A stretch of 64,000 bases of DNA from Streptomyces broussonetiae (GCF_009796285.1 NZ_CP047020.1:6820001-6884000); one strand, 5' to 3'; positions 7,568-16,666 are shown, numbered from the stretch's first letter. Translations and numbers: made by a program. The notes: generated by a model not told the origin, from the sequence alone.

Positions 7568-9172
7568 TCAGCGCGCGCTGGAGGCTGCCTCGGCCTTCTC
7601 CTTCGCCGCGCCGCCCACCGCGGCCTGCGCCGCCGCGTACAGCTCGGCCGGGCGGACCCCGCTCAGCGCCGTGACCAGGTGGCCGTCGGGGCGTACGAGC
7701 AGCACGCTGTGCGCCGGCGCACCCGGGTAGTCCTCGGCGACCAGCAGCTCGGCCGGGTGCGGCAGCGCGGTCACGGCCGCCGCGAGCCGGGGCATCACCC
7801 CGGCGGACACCCAGTGTTTGCGGTCCCACACGCCGGTGCCCGGCGCGATCAGGACGACGAGCAGCGCGCCGCGGCCGAGCCGGTCGCGCAGCCGGACGAA
7901 GGTGCCGTCCTCCGCGGTGACCCGTACGTCGGTGACCGGCGAGCCCGGTGCGGTGTCGACCTGGATCTCGCCCTCGGAGGGAGGGGGTGCGAGCGGCGAG
8001 TCGGCGTACCCCCCCGGCGCGCCGAGCGGCCCGCGCCCCAGGTGACCTTCCGTGAGGAGCGCGTCGTGGCCCCGCGCCGTGCCCGGCACCATCTGGCGCA
8101 GTCCGCCGCCGCCGCGCAGCACCGGCAGCGCCTGGTCGGCGGCGCGCAGCCGGGCGGCGATCGCCGCCCGGCGCTCGGTCTGGTAGCTCTCCAGCAGCGC
8201 TTCGTGGTGCCCGTGGTGCCAGGCCGGGGCCAGCTTCCAGGCGAGGTTGTCGGCGTCCCGCAGGCCCTCGTCGAGTCCTTGGGTGCCAAGTGCGCCGAGC
8301 AGATGGGCCGCGTCCCCGGCGAGGAAGACCCGGCCCGCGCGCCAGCGGCGGGCCAGCCGGTGGTGCACCACGTGGACACCGGTGTCGAGCAGGTCGTACG
8401 CCGGTGTGGAGCCGTCCGTCCAGCCCGCGAGGGTCTCGCGGATCCGGGTCACCAGGATCTCGGGCGTGACCAGGTCCTTGCCCGGTGGCAGCAGCCAGTC
8501 CAGGCGCCATACGCCGTCCGGGAGGGGACGGGCGGTCACCTCCACGGCCGAGGGCCCGGACTGCCGCCACGGCGGCATCCGATGGAGCAACGCCCGGCCC
8601 TCCCACGGAAGTTCCACCCGCAGTGCGGCGACCGCGTGCCGCTCCACGGCCGTCCGGCCCGGGAAGCGGATGTCCTGGAGTTTGCGGACGGTGGAGCGGG
8701 GGCCGTCGCAGCCGATCAGGTAGCTGCCGCGCCACCAGGTGCCCCTGGGGCCCCGGGTGTGTGCGGTGATGCCGGAACGCTCCTGCTCGACCGCGTCCAG
8801 GCGGCTGTCCACGGCCAACTTCACCAGCGGCTCGTCGGCGACGGCGGCGCGCAGGGCGCCGGTGAGGACGTGCTGGGCGATGTGCAGCGGCGCGGCGGGG
8901 CCGGACTCGTCGAAGGTGATCTCGTTCATCACCTGCTTGCGCCTCAGGGACCGCCATCCGGCCCAGCGCACCCCGTACTCGCCGAGCGCCGCCCCGGTCA
9001 GCCGCTCCAGCAGGGCGGCCGTGTCCTCGCGCAGCACGACGGTGCGCGCCGGGCGCTGTTCGTCCTTGCCGGGGCCCTCGTCCAGGACGACGGACGGCAC
9101 CTCCTGGCGGGCCAGGGCCAGGGCGAGCGTGAGCCCGACGGGCCCCGCACCGACGACGATCACCGGGTCCAC
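7568..9172 (-). CDS. FAD-dependent aromatic-hydroxylase-type monooxygenase
   Basis: 534 residues from the GTG at 9170-9172, giving VDPVIVVGAGPVGLTLALAL; the frame extends to 9262 but that extension is not family-like. A GGGGGCGG element lies upstream. Visible motifs: the N-terminal dinucleotide fingerprint GAGPVGL, the DG motif LIGCDGPRSTVRKLQ, and the GD motif GRVFLAGDAAHLLGALGTQG. The C-terminal ~150 residues resemble the thioredoxin-like tail of the PheA/MhpA-type class A flavoprotein monooxygenases. The reaction would be NAD(P)H- and O2-dependent hydroxylation of an aromatic or polyketide substrate, identity unknown. It stands alone between the leader peptide and the glu operon terminator, both on the same strand. 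Confidence 0.85.
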   Translation of the reverse strand: MDPVIVVGAGPVGLTLALALARQEVPSVVLDEGPGKDEQRPARTVVLREDTAALLERLTGAALGEYGVRWAGWRSLRRKQVMNEITFDESGPAAPLHIAQHVLTGALRAAVADEPLVKLAVDSRLDAVEQERSGITAHTRGPRGTWWRGSYLIGCDGPRSTVRKLQDIRFPGRTAVERHAVAALRVELPWEGRALLHRMPPWRQSGPSAVEVTARPLPDGVWRLDWLLPPGKDLVTPEILVTRIRETLAGWTDGSTPAYDLLDTGVHVVHHRLARRWRAGRVFLAGDAAHLLGALGTQGLDEGLRDADNLAWKLAPAWHHGHHEALLESYQTERRAAIAARLRAADQALPVLRGGGGLRQMVPGTARGHDALLTEGHLGRGPLGAPGGYADSPLAPPPSEGEIQVDTAPGSPVTDVRVTAEDGTFVRLRDRLGRGALLVVLIAPGTGVWDRKHWVSAGVMPRLAAAVTALPHPAELLVAEDYPGAPAHSVLLVRPDGHLVTALSGVRPAELYAAAQAAVGGAAKEKAEAASSAR

Positions 9173-9290
9173 GGCGTGCCGCCCCCTGTCCGCAGCGGTG
9201 CCTCGGCGGATGACGGTGAACAAGAAGGTGGAGCCGGGTGCACGATCACAGAACGTATGCAACCCATTGGCAGAGTTTGCGTCAAGCGAC

Positions 9291-9322
9291 CGGAGGCAGT
9301 GGCGATCACGCCACTGCCTCCG
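9291..9322 (-). terminator. Terminator hairpin after gluD
   Basis: Perfect 14-bp inverted repeat 9291-9304 / 9309-9322 with loop ATCA. It lies 28 bases past the gluD stop on the minus strand and probably ends the gluABCD transcript. Confidence 0.75.
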
Positions 9323-9349
9323 GGTGATGCATTCGGGTTTGAACGAGTG

Positions 9350-10243
9350 TCAGCGCTCGGCGCCGGTCGCCGCCGTGCCCGCGACGTTCGCCACGTCCTG
9401 TGCCCCGAGCACCGCGCCGGTCGACTTCTTGCCCCGCCGCAGCCGTCGCTCCAGCCAGCTCGCGAACGAGGTCAGCGAGAAGTTGATGACCACGAAGATC
9501 ACGGCCACCACCGTGAAGGACGCGATGACGTTGGCGCCGTAGTAGCCGCTCATCGTGTTGGCCGACGACAGGAGTTCGGGGAAGGTGAGGACCGCGCCGC
9601 CGAGCGCGGTGTCCTTCACGATCACGACGAGCTGGCTGACGATCGCGGGGAGCATCGTGGTGACCGCCTGCGGCAGCAGGATGAGCCGCATCAGCTGCCC
9701 CTTGCGCAGGCCGATCGCCATGGCCGCCTCGGACTGCCCCTTCGGCAGGGCCAGGATGCCCGCGCGGACGATCTCCGCGAGCACCGACGCGTTGTACAGC
9801 ACCAGACCGGTGACGACCGCGTACAGCGGACGGTCATCGGAACTCACGTTGGTGTACTGGCTGTACAGCGCCATTCCGAAGATCATCAGGACCAGCACCG
9901 GGATCGCGCGGAAGAACTCGACCGCGATGGCCGCGGGTATCCGCACCCATGCATGGTCCGAGAGCCTGGCGATGCCGAAGAAGGCGCCCAGCGGCAGCGC
10001 GATGACCATGGCCAGCGCGGCGGCCTTCAACGTGTTCTGCAGACCGGGCCAGATGTACGTGGAGTAGGCCTCGGTGCCGCTGAAGAACGGCTTCCACAGC
10101 GCCCACTCCAGCTGGCCCTTGTCGTCGAGGGAGGTGTACACCCACCATGCGAGGGCCGCGAGGGCGACCAGGAAGACCGCCATGTAGAGGATGTTGCGCC
10201 GCTTGGCGCGCGGCCCCTGGGCGTCGTACAGGACCGAACTCAT
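9350..10243 (-). CDS. gluD: Glutamate ABC transporter permease GluD
   Basis: 297 residues from the ATG at 10241-10243 (MSSVLYDAQGPRAKRRNIL), which overlaps the gluC stop by four bases. The reading frame extends further upstream, but that part is a shadow of gluC. It is a polar-amino-acid permease of the HisM type with a single N-terminal helix (ILYMAVFLVALAALAWWVY). The core helices and the EAA-type loop EAAMAIGLRKGQLMRLILLPQA, which docks on the ATPase, follow. The C-terminal basic tail is usual for actinobacterial GluD. With GluC it forms the membrane channel for glutamate uptake powered by GluA. A strong hairpin follows the gene. Confidence 0.93.
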   Translation of the reverse strand: MSSVLYDAQGPRAKRRNILYMAVFLVALAALAWWVYTSLDDKGQLEWALWKPFFSGTEAYSTYIWPGLQNTLKAAALAMVIALPLGAFFGIARLSDHAWVRIPAAIAVEFFRAIPVLVLMIFGMALYSQYTNVSSDDRPLYAVVTGLVLYNASVLAEIVRAGILALPKGQSEAAMAIGLRKGQLMRLILLPQAVTTMLPAIVSQLVVIVKDTALGGAVLTFPELLSSANTMSGYYGANVIASFTVVAVIFVVINFSLTSFASWLERRLRRGKKSTGAVLGAQDVANVAGTAATGAER

Positions 10244-10905
10244 CGCTTCACCGCCACCTTCTTGCCCACCCAGCCGAGGATCAGACCGGTCGGCAACGTC
10301 AGGCAGCAGAACCCGAAGGCGATGACCGCGGAGATCGCCAGCAGCTGTGCCTCGTTCTCCACCATCTGCTTCATCAGGAGCGCCGCTTCCGCCACGCCGA
10401 TCGCGGCCGCCACCGTCGTGTTCTTCGTCAACGCGATCAGCACGTTGGCCAGCGGGCCGACGGCCGCGCGGAAGGCCTGCGGAAGGATGACCAGACCCAG
10501 CACCTGGGTGAAGCTCAGGCCGATGGCCCGGGCCGCCTCGGCCTGGCCGACCGGCACCGTGTTGATGCCGGCGCGGATCGCCTCGCACACGAAGGCCGAC
10601 GTGTAGACGATCAGACCCAGCACGGCCAGCCGGAAGTTGGTCGTGTCGACCTTGTCCGAGCCCAGGGTGACGCCCAGCGTGTTGCTCAGGCCGAGCGAGG
10701 CGAAGAGGATGATCACCGTGAGCGGGATGTTCCGCACGATGTTCACGTAGGCGGTGCCGAAACCGCGCATCAGCGGCACCGGGCCCACCCGCATGGCGGC
10801 CAGCAGAGTGCCCCAGACCAGGGAGCCCACGGCCGACAGCAGCGTGAGCTGCACTGTCGTCCAGAAGGCGCCCAGCACGTCGTACTTGTCAAGAAAGTCG
10901 AACAC
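10240..10905 (-). CDS. gluC: Glutamate ABC transporter permease GluC
   Basis: A 221-residue permease beginning MFDFLDKYDVLGAFWTTVQL. It carries the HisM/GlnP-type pattern with five or so helices and the EAA loop EAARAIGLSFTQVLGLVILPQAFR. A conserved NIVRNIPLTVIILF segment is also present. Its stop overlaps the gluD start (ATGA), so the two half-channels are translationally coupled. It is separated from gluB by 79 bases that contain a 13-bp hairpin, which probably reduces permease mRNA relative to the binding protein. Confidence 0.93.
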   Translation of the reverse strand: MFDFLDKYDVLGAFWTTVQLTLLSAVGSLVWGTLLAAMRVGPVPLMRGFGTAYVNIVRNIPLTVIILFASLGLSNTLGVTLGSDKVDTTNFRLAVLGLIVYTSAFVCEAIRAGINTVPVGQAEAARAIGLSFTQVLGLVILPQAFRAAVGPLANVLIALTKNTTVAAAIGVAEAALLMKQMVENEAQLLAISAVIAFGFCCLTLPTGLILGWVGKKVAVKR

Positions 10906-10937
10906 GATCTCCCGCGCTTCCGCGTGTAGGGATGCCC

Positions 10938-10972
10938 CCGGTGCGCCGCCGCCGTCGCGGGCGGCGCACCGG
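10938..10972 (-). terminator. Intercistronic hairpin between gluB and gluC
   Basis: Perfect 13-bp inverted repeat 10938-10950 / 10960-10972 (CCGGTGCGCCGCC / GGCGGCGCACCGG) with a 9-base loop. It follows the gluB stop by 12 bases. In importer operons such hairpins act as partial terminators or 3' stabilisers so that the binding protein is made in excess; that role is inferred here. Confidence 0.7.
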
Positions 10973-10984
10973 CCGGGCCCTGCC

Positions 10985-11818
10985 TCAGCTCTTGATGTCG
11001 CCGATCTTCGGGGCGGGCTCGTTCTTGTAGTCGGCCGGGCCGAAGTTCTTCTTCACGGCCGCCTCCCAGGAACCGTCGGCGACCATCTCCTCAAGAGCCT
11101 TGTTGATCTTGTCCTTGAGGGGGCTGCCCTTCTTGACGCCGATGCCGTAGTTCTCGTTCGTCATCTTGAAGCCGCCGAGCTTGAACTTGCCCTTGAACTG
11201 GGCCTGGGCGGCGTAACCGGCGAGGATCGAGTCGTCCGTGGTCAGAGCATCGATCGCCTTGCTCTGCAGACCGGTCAGGCACGCGGAGTAGGTCGGGTAC
11301 TGCTGGAGCTGCGCCTTGGGGGCCAGCTTGTCGTGCACGTTCTGTGCCGACGTCGAGCCGGTCACCGAGCACAGCTTCTTGTTGTTGAGGTCGGCGGGCG
11401 ACTTGATGGAGCTGTCGTCCGCGCGCACCAGCACGTCCTGGTGGGCCAGCAGGTACGGGCCGGCGAAGTCGACCTTCGCCTGACGCTTCGGGGTGATCGA
11501 GTAGGTGGCGGCGATGAAGTCGACGTCACCGCGCTGCAGCATGGTCTCGCGGTCGGCGCTCTTCGACTCCTTCCACTCGATCTGGTCGGAGCTGTAACCG
11601 AGCTTCTTGGCGACATAGGTGGCGACGTCCACGTCGAAGCCCGCGTAGCCCTGCGGGGTCTTCTGGCCGAGGCCCGGCTGGTCGTACTTGATGCCGATGG
11701 CGATCGTCTTGCCACCGCCGGAGGAACCGCTGTCGTTCTTCTTGCTGCTGCACGCGGTGGCGGACACGGTGAGGGCCAGGACGACGGCCGAGACGGCGGT
11801 GACCTTGCGGAGCTTCAT
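10985..11818 (-). CDS. gluB: Glutamate-binding lipoprotein GluB
   Basis: 277 residues from MKLRKVTAVSAVV (ATG at 11816-11818, with AAGGA eight bases upstream; a second ATG three codons earlier lacks room for a ribosome-binding site). The signal peptide ends in the lipobox SATACSS, so the mature protein is lipid-anchored at Cys23 (approx.). The type 2 periplasmic-binding fold is recognisable: IGIKYDQPGLGQK, GYAGFDVDVATYVAKKLGY, a substrate loop TYSITPKRQAKVDFAGPYL and GTSAQNVH-like (GSTSAQNVHDKL). It captures extracellular glutamate/aspartate for GluCD. Genes gluA upstream and gluC downstream confirm the operon. Confidence 0.94.
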   Translation of the reverse strand: MKLRKVTAVSAVVLALTVSATACSSKKNDSGSSGGGKTIAIGIKYDQPGLGQKTPQGYAGFDVDVATYVAKKLGYSSDQIEWKESKSADRETMLQRGDVDFIAATYSITPKRQAKVDFAGPYLLAHQDVLVRADDSSIKSPADLNNKKLCSVTGSTSAQNVHDKLAPKAQLQQYPTYSACLTGLQSKAIDALTTDDSILAGYAAQAQFKGKFKLGGFKMTNENYGIGVKKGSPLKDKINKALEEMVADGSWEAAVKKNFGPADYKNEPAPKIGDIKS

Positions 11819-11895
11819 GCTGAACATCCTTCGGAAATGGTGCGGAACGAGGTCCGTTGGAAAAGGCGACCCGTGGTGCGGTGGGGGCGCTGCCG

Positions 11896-12672
11896 TCAGT
11901 GGTGCAGGATCTTGGACAGGAAGTCCTTGGCCCGGTCGCTGCGCGGGTTGCTGAAGAACTGCTCGGGCGCGGCCTCTTCGACGATCCGGCCGTCGGCCAT
12001 GAAGACCACCCGGTTCGCGGCCGAACGCGCGAACCCCATCTCGTGGGTGACGACGATCATCGTCATGCCCTCACGGGCGAGCTGCTGCATGACCTCGAGG
12101 ACCTCGTTGATCATCTCGGGGTCGAGGGCGGACGTCGGCTCGTCGAAGAGCATGACCTTCGGGTCCATCGCCAGCGCCCGCGCGATCGCGACGCGCTGCT
12201 GCTGGCCGCCGGACAGCTGGGCGGGGTACTTGTCGGCCTGGGTGCCCACCCCGACCCGGTCGAGCAGGGCTCGGGCCTTCTCCTCGGCCTGCTTCTTCTC
12301 CGCCTTGCGGACCTTGAGCTGGCCCAGCATCACGTTCTCGAGCACGGTCTTGTGCGCGAAGAGGTTGAAGGACTGGAAGACCATTCCGACGTCGGCCCGC
12401 AGCCGGGCCAGCTCCTTGCCCTCGTGGGGCAGGGGCCTGCCGTCGATCGTGATGGCGCCCGCGTCGATCGTCTCCAGACGGTTGATGGTGCGGCACAGGG
12501 TCGACTTTCCGGACCCGGAGGGCCCGATGACCACGACGACCTCGCCGCGGGCGATCGTCAGGTCGATGTCCTGGAGCACGTGCAACGCGCCGAAGTGCTT
12601 GTTGACGCTCTTCAGGACGACCAGTTCGTCGGACGTGACCGCGTCTTCCTTGGTCACCGATACATTGGTCAT
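11896..12672 (-). CDS. gluA: Glutamate ABC transporter ATPase GluA
   Basis: A 258-residue ATPase of the polar-amino-acid class. Walker A is GPSGSGKST, the signature LSGGQQQR, Walker B VMLFDEPTSALD and the switch histidine VVTHEMGFA. An earlier part of the frame to 12726 or 12745 is not needed; MTNVSVTKEDAVTSDELV fits the family. It is the first gene of gluABCD. The 290-base gap 12673-12962 to the divergent response regulator must contain both promoters. In it I see only short repeats around GATCCGATAGCAATCGGA and no confident operator. Confidence 0.95.
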   Translation of the reverse strand: MTNVSVTKEDAVTSDELVVLKSVNKHFGALHVLQDIDLTIARGEVVVVIGPSGSGKSTLCRTINRLETIDAGAITIDGRPLPHEGKELARLRADVGMVFQSFNLFAHKTVLENVMLGQLKVRKAEKKQAEEKARALLDRVGVGTQADKYPAQLSGGQQQRVAIARALAMDPKVMLFDEPTSALDPEMINEVLEVMQQLAREGMTMIVVTHEMGFARSAANRVVFMADGRIVEEAAPEQFFSNPRSDRAKDFLSKILHH

Positions 12673-12962
12673 CGCTCTCGGGCTCCGTCCTCCTCGGTTT
12701 CGGAGGACAGTAATGAGCGGCTGTGACCTGCGTCATCACATCTGAGGGAGATCTGAGCATCACGATCCGATAGCAATCGGACACGTGTCGTAGCACTTCG
12801 CGCCCGTGCGCGTATCGGCCGGATAACGGAAGCGACGGGCAACCAGAACCCTCTTGACGCCGTCCTTGTCCATCGGCGTCACTTCCATGGTGCACGCGCG
12901 CGTGCAGCTACAAGACGCATGAGAACTGACACCGTACGACCGCTGAACCGGAGGGGGCCGGG

Positions 12963-13649
12963 ATGAGACTGCTGCTCGTCGAGGACGACAACCACGTCGC
13001 CGCGGCCCTGTCCGCCGTTCTCGCCCGGCACGGCTTTGAGGTCACGCACGCGCGCAGCGGCGAAGAGGCCCTGCAGGCACTCGTCCCCGAGGGCGACGGC
13101 TTCGGCGTGGTCCTGCTCGACCTGGGCCTGCCCGACCAGGACGGATACGAGGTCTGCGGCAAGATCCGCAAACGCACCAGCACCCCGGTGATCATGGTCA
13201 CCGCGCGCTCCGACGTCCGCTCCCGCATCCACGGGCTCAACCTGGGCGCCGACGACTACGTGGTGAAGCCCTACGACACCGGGGAACTGCTCGCCCGTAT
13301 CCACGCCGTCAGCCGGCGCACCGCCCATGAGGATGCGGGCTCCGGCGGCGACGGCTCCCTGCGGCTCGGTGCGGTCCGCATCGACCTGCCCACCCGGCAG
13401 GTCACGGTGCAGGGTTCGGTGATCCAACTGACCCGCAAGGAGTTCGATCTGCTCGCCCTGCTCGCGCAGCGCCCCGGCGTCGTCTTCCGGCGGGAACAGA
13501 TCATCAGCGAGGTTTGGCGCACCAGTTGGGAGGGCACCGGCCGCACCCTGGAGGTGCATGTCGCCTCCCTGCGTGCCAAGCTGCGCATGCCCGCGCTGAT
13601 CGAGACCGTACGCGGCGTCGGCTACCGGCTCGTCGCTCCGGCCGCCTAG
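12963..13649 (+). CDS. Response regulator, OmpR/PhoB type
   Basis: A 228-residue regulator. The receiver domain (1-120) has MRLLLVEDDN with the acidic pair, the phospho-acceptor Asp53 in VVLLDLGLPD, Thr in IMVTARSD and Lys in DDYVVKPYDTGEL. The winged-helix domain (about 130-228) contains LTRKEFDLLALLAQRPGVV and TLEVHVASLRAKL...ETVRGVGYRL. The histidine kinase gene follows after nine bases and begins with GTG. The system is divergent from gluABCD and convergent with a TAXI-type binding protein, so it may sense a solute handled by one of them. Confidence 0.95.
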   Translation: MRLLLVEDDNHVAAALSAVLARHGFEVTHARSGEEALQALVPEGDGFGVVLLDLGLPDQDGYEVCGKIRKRTSTPVIMVTARSDVRSRIHGLNLGADDYVVKPYDTGELLARIHAVSRRTAHEDAGSGGDGSLRLGAVRIDLPTRQVTVQGSVIQLTRKEFDLLALLAQRPGVVFRREQIISEVWRTSWEGTGRTLEVHVASLRAKLRMPALIETVRGVGYRLVAPAA

Positions 13650-13658
13650 CGGGGCCGG

Positions 13659-15062
13659 GTGCGCGCTCGCCTGCTGCCGCTGCTCATCGTGCTGATGGCG
13701 GCCGTCCTCCTCGCGCTCGGCCTGCCGCTCGCCATCAGCGTGGCCGCCGCCCAGCAGCAGAAGGTCGTCGTCGACCGGATCGACGACACGGCACGCTTCG
13801 CCGCGCTCGCCCAGTTCGTCACCGACGGCCCCAGCGGCTCCCGCCGCACCAGCGTTGACGAGCGTCTGGAGGCCCTGCGCAGCGAACTCGACAGCTACTA
13901 CGGCGTCTACGGCATCAACGCGGGCGTCTTCTACCGCAACGGCTCGGCGATGGCCAACGCCCCCGCCGACTGGTTCGTACCGCGGACGGGGGAGGTCCGG
14001 GGCGCCTTCGAAGAGGCGCTGCTGAGCCGGCGCAGCCATGACCCGCGGCAGGTGTGGCCCTGGCAGCGCAGCCGGCTGGTCGTCGCCTCGCCGGTGATCC
14101 GGGACGGGGACGTCGTGGCGGTCGTGGTGACCGAATCGCCCACCGGGCAGATGCGTTCACGCACCCTGCGTGGCTGGCTGCTGATCGGGGCCGGCGAGAG
14201 CGCGGCCATGCTGCTGGCCGTCGGCGCGGCGCTGCGGCTGACCGGCTGGGTGCTCAGACCGGTGCGCGTGCTGGACGCCACCACCCACGACATCGCCACC
14301 GGACGCCTGAAGTCCCGGGTCGCGGCGGCCGGCGGCCCGCCGGAACTCCGGCGGCTGGCCCGCTCGTTCAACGAGATGGCGGACAACGTCGAGGATGTGC
14401 TGGAGCAGCAGCGCGCCTTCGTCGCCGACGCCTCCCACCAGCTGCGCAACCCGCTCTCGGCGCTGCTGCTGCGCATCGAACTGCTCGCCCTCGAACTCCC
14501 CGAGGGCAACGAGGAGATCGCCTCGGTCCGCACCGAGGGCAAGCGCCTCGCGCAGGTCCTGGACGACCTGCTCGACCTGGCGCTGGCGGAGCACGCCGCG
14601 GCGGACCTGTGCCTGACCGACATCGGCGCACTGGCCGAGGAGCGGCTGGCAGCCTGGTCACCGGCCGCCGACGCCAAGGGCGTCCGGCTGACCGGCGGCT
14701 GCCCGCCCACGACCGGCTGGGCGGACCCGATCACCCTGTCCAGCGCTCTGGACGCGGTGATCGACAACGCCGTGAAGTTCACCCCCGAGGGCGGCACCGT
14801 GCAGGTCGTCGTCGCCGCCGACGGCGACACTTCCACGATCGTCGTCACCGACACCGGACCCGGCCTCACCGACGAGGAACTCGCGCGCGTGGGCGACCGC
14901 TTCTGGCGCAGCGGCCGCCACCAGAACATCAAGGGCTCGGGTCTCGGCCTGTCCATCACGCGCGCGCTGCTCGCGGCGGGCGGCGGTTCGATCGCCTACG
15001 GCCACCACGAGCCGGGCGGGCTGCGGGTGACGGTGACGGTGCCGCGGCACCGGGAGCGCTGA
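13659..15062 (+). CDS. Sensor histidine kinase
   Basis: 467 residues from a GTG nine bases after the response regulator stop. TM1 is about residues 5-29 and TM2 about 172-194, enclosing a ~140-residue extracytoplasmic sensor domain. A HAMP linker follows (VLRPVRVLDATTHDIATGRL). The dimerisation helix has the phospho-acceptor His260 in FVADASHQLRNPL. The ATPase domain shows N box DNAVKFTPEGG, DTGPGLTDEE and GSGLGLSI. The topology is class I (EnvZ-like). The ligand is unknown; the closest candidates by position are glutamate and the ligand of the downstream TAXI protein. Confidence 0.94.
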   Translation: MRARLLPLLIVLMAAVLLALGLPLAISVAAAQQQKVVVDRIDDTARFAALAQFVTDGPSGSRRTSVDERLEALRSELDSYYGVYGINAGVFYRNGSAMANAPADWFVPRTGEVRGAFEEALLSRRSHDPRQVWPWQRSRLVVASPVIRDGDVVAVVVTESPTGQMRSRTLRGWLLIGAGESAAMLLAVGAALRLTGWVLRPVRVLDATTHDIATGRLKSRVAAAGGPPELRRLARSFNEMADNVEDVLEQQRAFVADASHQLRNPLSALLLRIELLALELPEGNEEIASVRTEGKRLAQVLDDLLDLALAEHAAADLCLTDIGALAEERLAAWSPAADAKGVRLTGGCPPTTGWADPITLSSALDAVIDNAVKFTPEGGTVQVVVAADGDTSTIVVTDTGPGLTDEELARVGDRFWRSGRHQNIKGSGLGLSITRALLAAGGGSIAYGHHEPGGLRVTVTVPRHRER

Positions 15063-15111
15063 CGGCGCGGGTGGTGCGGGGCGCCGTGCGGGACGGGTCC
15101 CTCCCGCTCCT

Positions 15112-16110
15112 TCAGGGCTTCATCGAGCGGTAGTAGCGGCGGGCGCCCTCCTGCAGGGGCAGGGGGTCGGTGTAGATCGCGGTGCGCAGGTCCACGAGTT
15201 GGGCGGAGTGGACGTGGGCGCCGATGCCGTCGCGGCTCTTGATGACCGTGCGGGTCACCCACTCGGTGAGGCGTGGGTCCATGTCCGTACGGGTCATCAG
15301 GATGTTGGAGACGGCGATCGTCGGGACCTCGTTGCCCTGCTGTACGGCCGGGTACGCCGACTCGGGGATGTTGGTGGCCCGGTAGTAGCGGGCCTGCTGG
15401 CCCTGGTTGTGCAGCTTGGTGACGAGGTCGCCGTCGATCGGCACGAACTTGAAGGCGGACTTCCTCGCCAGCGCGAGCAGTCCCTTGGTGGGCAGCCCGC
15501 CCGACCAGAAGAAGGCGTCGATCTTGTCCTGCTGCAGCCGCTCCGGCCCGGTGTCGATGCCGTCGCCGACCGGCGTGATGTCCCTGTGCGGGTCGATGCC
15601 GGCGGCCTTGAGCACCCGGTCGGCGATCAGCCGCACCCCGGAGTCGGGCAGCCCGGTCGCCACCCGCTTGTGCCGCAGGTCCGCGACGCTTCGGATGCCC
15701 GAGTCGCTGCGCACGATGAGATGCACGTAGTCGTCGTAGAGCCGGGCCACCCCGCGCAGCCGTCCGGCACCACTGCCGTGCCCCAGTTCGTACGTCTCCA
15801 CGGCGTCGGCCGCCGCGATGGTGAAGTCGGCCCTGCCGGTCGCCACCCGCTGGACGTTCTCCTGCGAACCGGCGCTGCCCAGCAGCTTCACCTTCAGCCC
15901 GGGCATGTCCTTGCGCAGTTCGGTCCGCAGCCGCTCGCCGTACTCCTGGTAGACCCCCGAGGACGTGCCCGTGCTGAAGACGATCGTCCCGCTCGGCGGC
16001 TTCTCGCCCAGCGGCAGCAGCCACCACAGCAGCAGCCCGAGCACCACGGCACCGGCCGCGACGGCCGCCGGCGCGCGGCGCCCGCCGATCCGGGGGAACA
16101 CCTTCGACAT
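15112..16110 (-). CDS. TAXI family solute-binding protein
   Basis: A 332-residue protein with an N-terminal membrane anchor (VAAGAVVLGLLLWWLLPLG). A TRAP-associated extracytoplasmic binding domain follows: IVFSTGTSSGVYQEYGERL, LLGSAGSQENVQRVATGRADF, VTGLPDSG-like (VATGLPDSGVRL) and FFWSGGLPTKGL. TAXI proteins deliver solutes to 4TMS-12TMS fused TRAP permeases, but no TRAP permease gene is in the window. The gene converges on the two-component system, with 49 bases between stops. It may therefore be a membrane-tethered ligand detector for the kinase rather than a transporter part; this is inference from position and the missing permease. Confidence 0.88.
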   Translation of the reverse strand: MSKVFPRIGGRRAPAAVAAGAVVLGLLLWWLLPLGEKPPSGTIVFSTGTSSGVYQEYGERLRTELRKDMPGLKVKLLGSAGSQENVQRVATGRADFTIAAADAVETYELGHGSGAGRLRGVARLYDDYVHLIVRSDSGIRSVADLRHKRVATGLPDSGVRLIADRVLKAAGIDPHRDITPVGDGIDTGPERLQQDKIDAFFWSGGLPTKGLLALARKSAFKFVPIDGDLVTKLHNQGQQARYYRATNIPESAYPAVQQGNEVPTIAVSNILMTRTDMDPRLTEWVTRTVIKSRDGIGAHVHSAQLVDLRTAIYTDPLPLQEGARRYYRSMKP

Positions 16111-16216
16111 GCGGCGATCCTGCCAGCCCGGGCGCGGCGCTGACCAGGGCCGGGGTCACTGAGGCGGCGCGCCACGGCCACGGGCGCTGTCAGTGGTGGC
16201 CGTTAGAGTCGTCTGC

Positions 16217-16666
16217 ATGAGCACATCGCCCGCAGACCTCGTCCGAGAGTTCCACCACGCCTTCGGCCTGGACGCCCGCAGCACGCCGACCGAGGTGGGT
16301 CCCGAACTGGCCGCGCACCGCGGGGAACTGCTCGCCGAGGAGGCCGCGGAGGTCGCCGAGGTCGCGGTCGACGGTCCGCTGGACCAGCTCGCGCACGAAC
16401 TGGCGGACGTGGTCTACGTCGCCTACGGCACGGCTCTGGTGCACGGCATCGACCTCGATCAGGTGATCGCCGAGATCCACCGGGCCAACATGAGCAAGCT
16501 CGGCCCGGACGGGCAGGTCGCCCGCCGGACCGACGGCAAGGTCCTCAAGGGGGAGCACTACCGGGCCCCGGACGTGTCGGCCGTGCTGCGCCGCCAGGGC
16601 TGGATACCGGCGGCGCGGCAGGATGCTTCGGGCCCGCGCGAGGACGCTTCCGGTCCGCGCGGCTAG
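16217..16666 (+). CDS. MazG-like nucleotide pyrophosphohydrolase domain protein
   Basis: 149 residues from the ATG at 16217 (MSTSPADLVREFHHAFGLD). An all-alpha NTP-PPase signature is present: ELLAEEAAEVAEVAV (ExxE), then HELADVVYVAYGTALVHGID (ExxD), the Mg-binding helices of MazG. The C-terminal tail repeats DASGPRE/DASGPRG, encoded by an 18-bp-type direct duplication. The protein would hydrolyse non-canonical or excess NTPs. Its stop overlaps that of the convergent lipoprotein gene by four bases. Confidence 0.85.
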   Translation: MSTSPADLVREFHHAFGLDARSTPTEVGPELAAHRGELLAEEAAEVAEVAVDGPLDQLAHELADVVYVAYGTALVHGIDLDQVIAEIHRANMSKLGPDGQVARRTDGKVLKGEHYRAPDVSAVLRRQGWIPAARQDASGPREDASGPRG

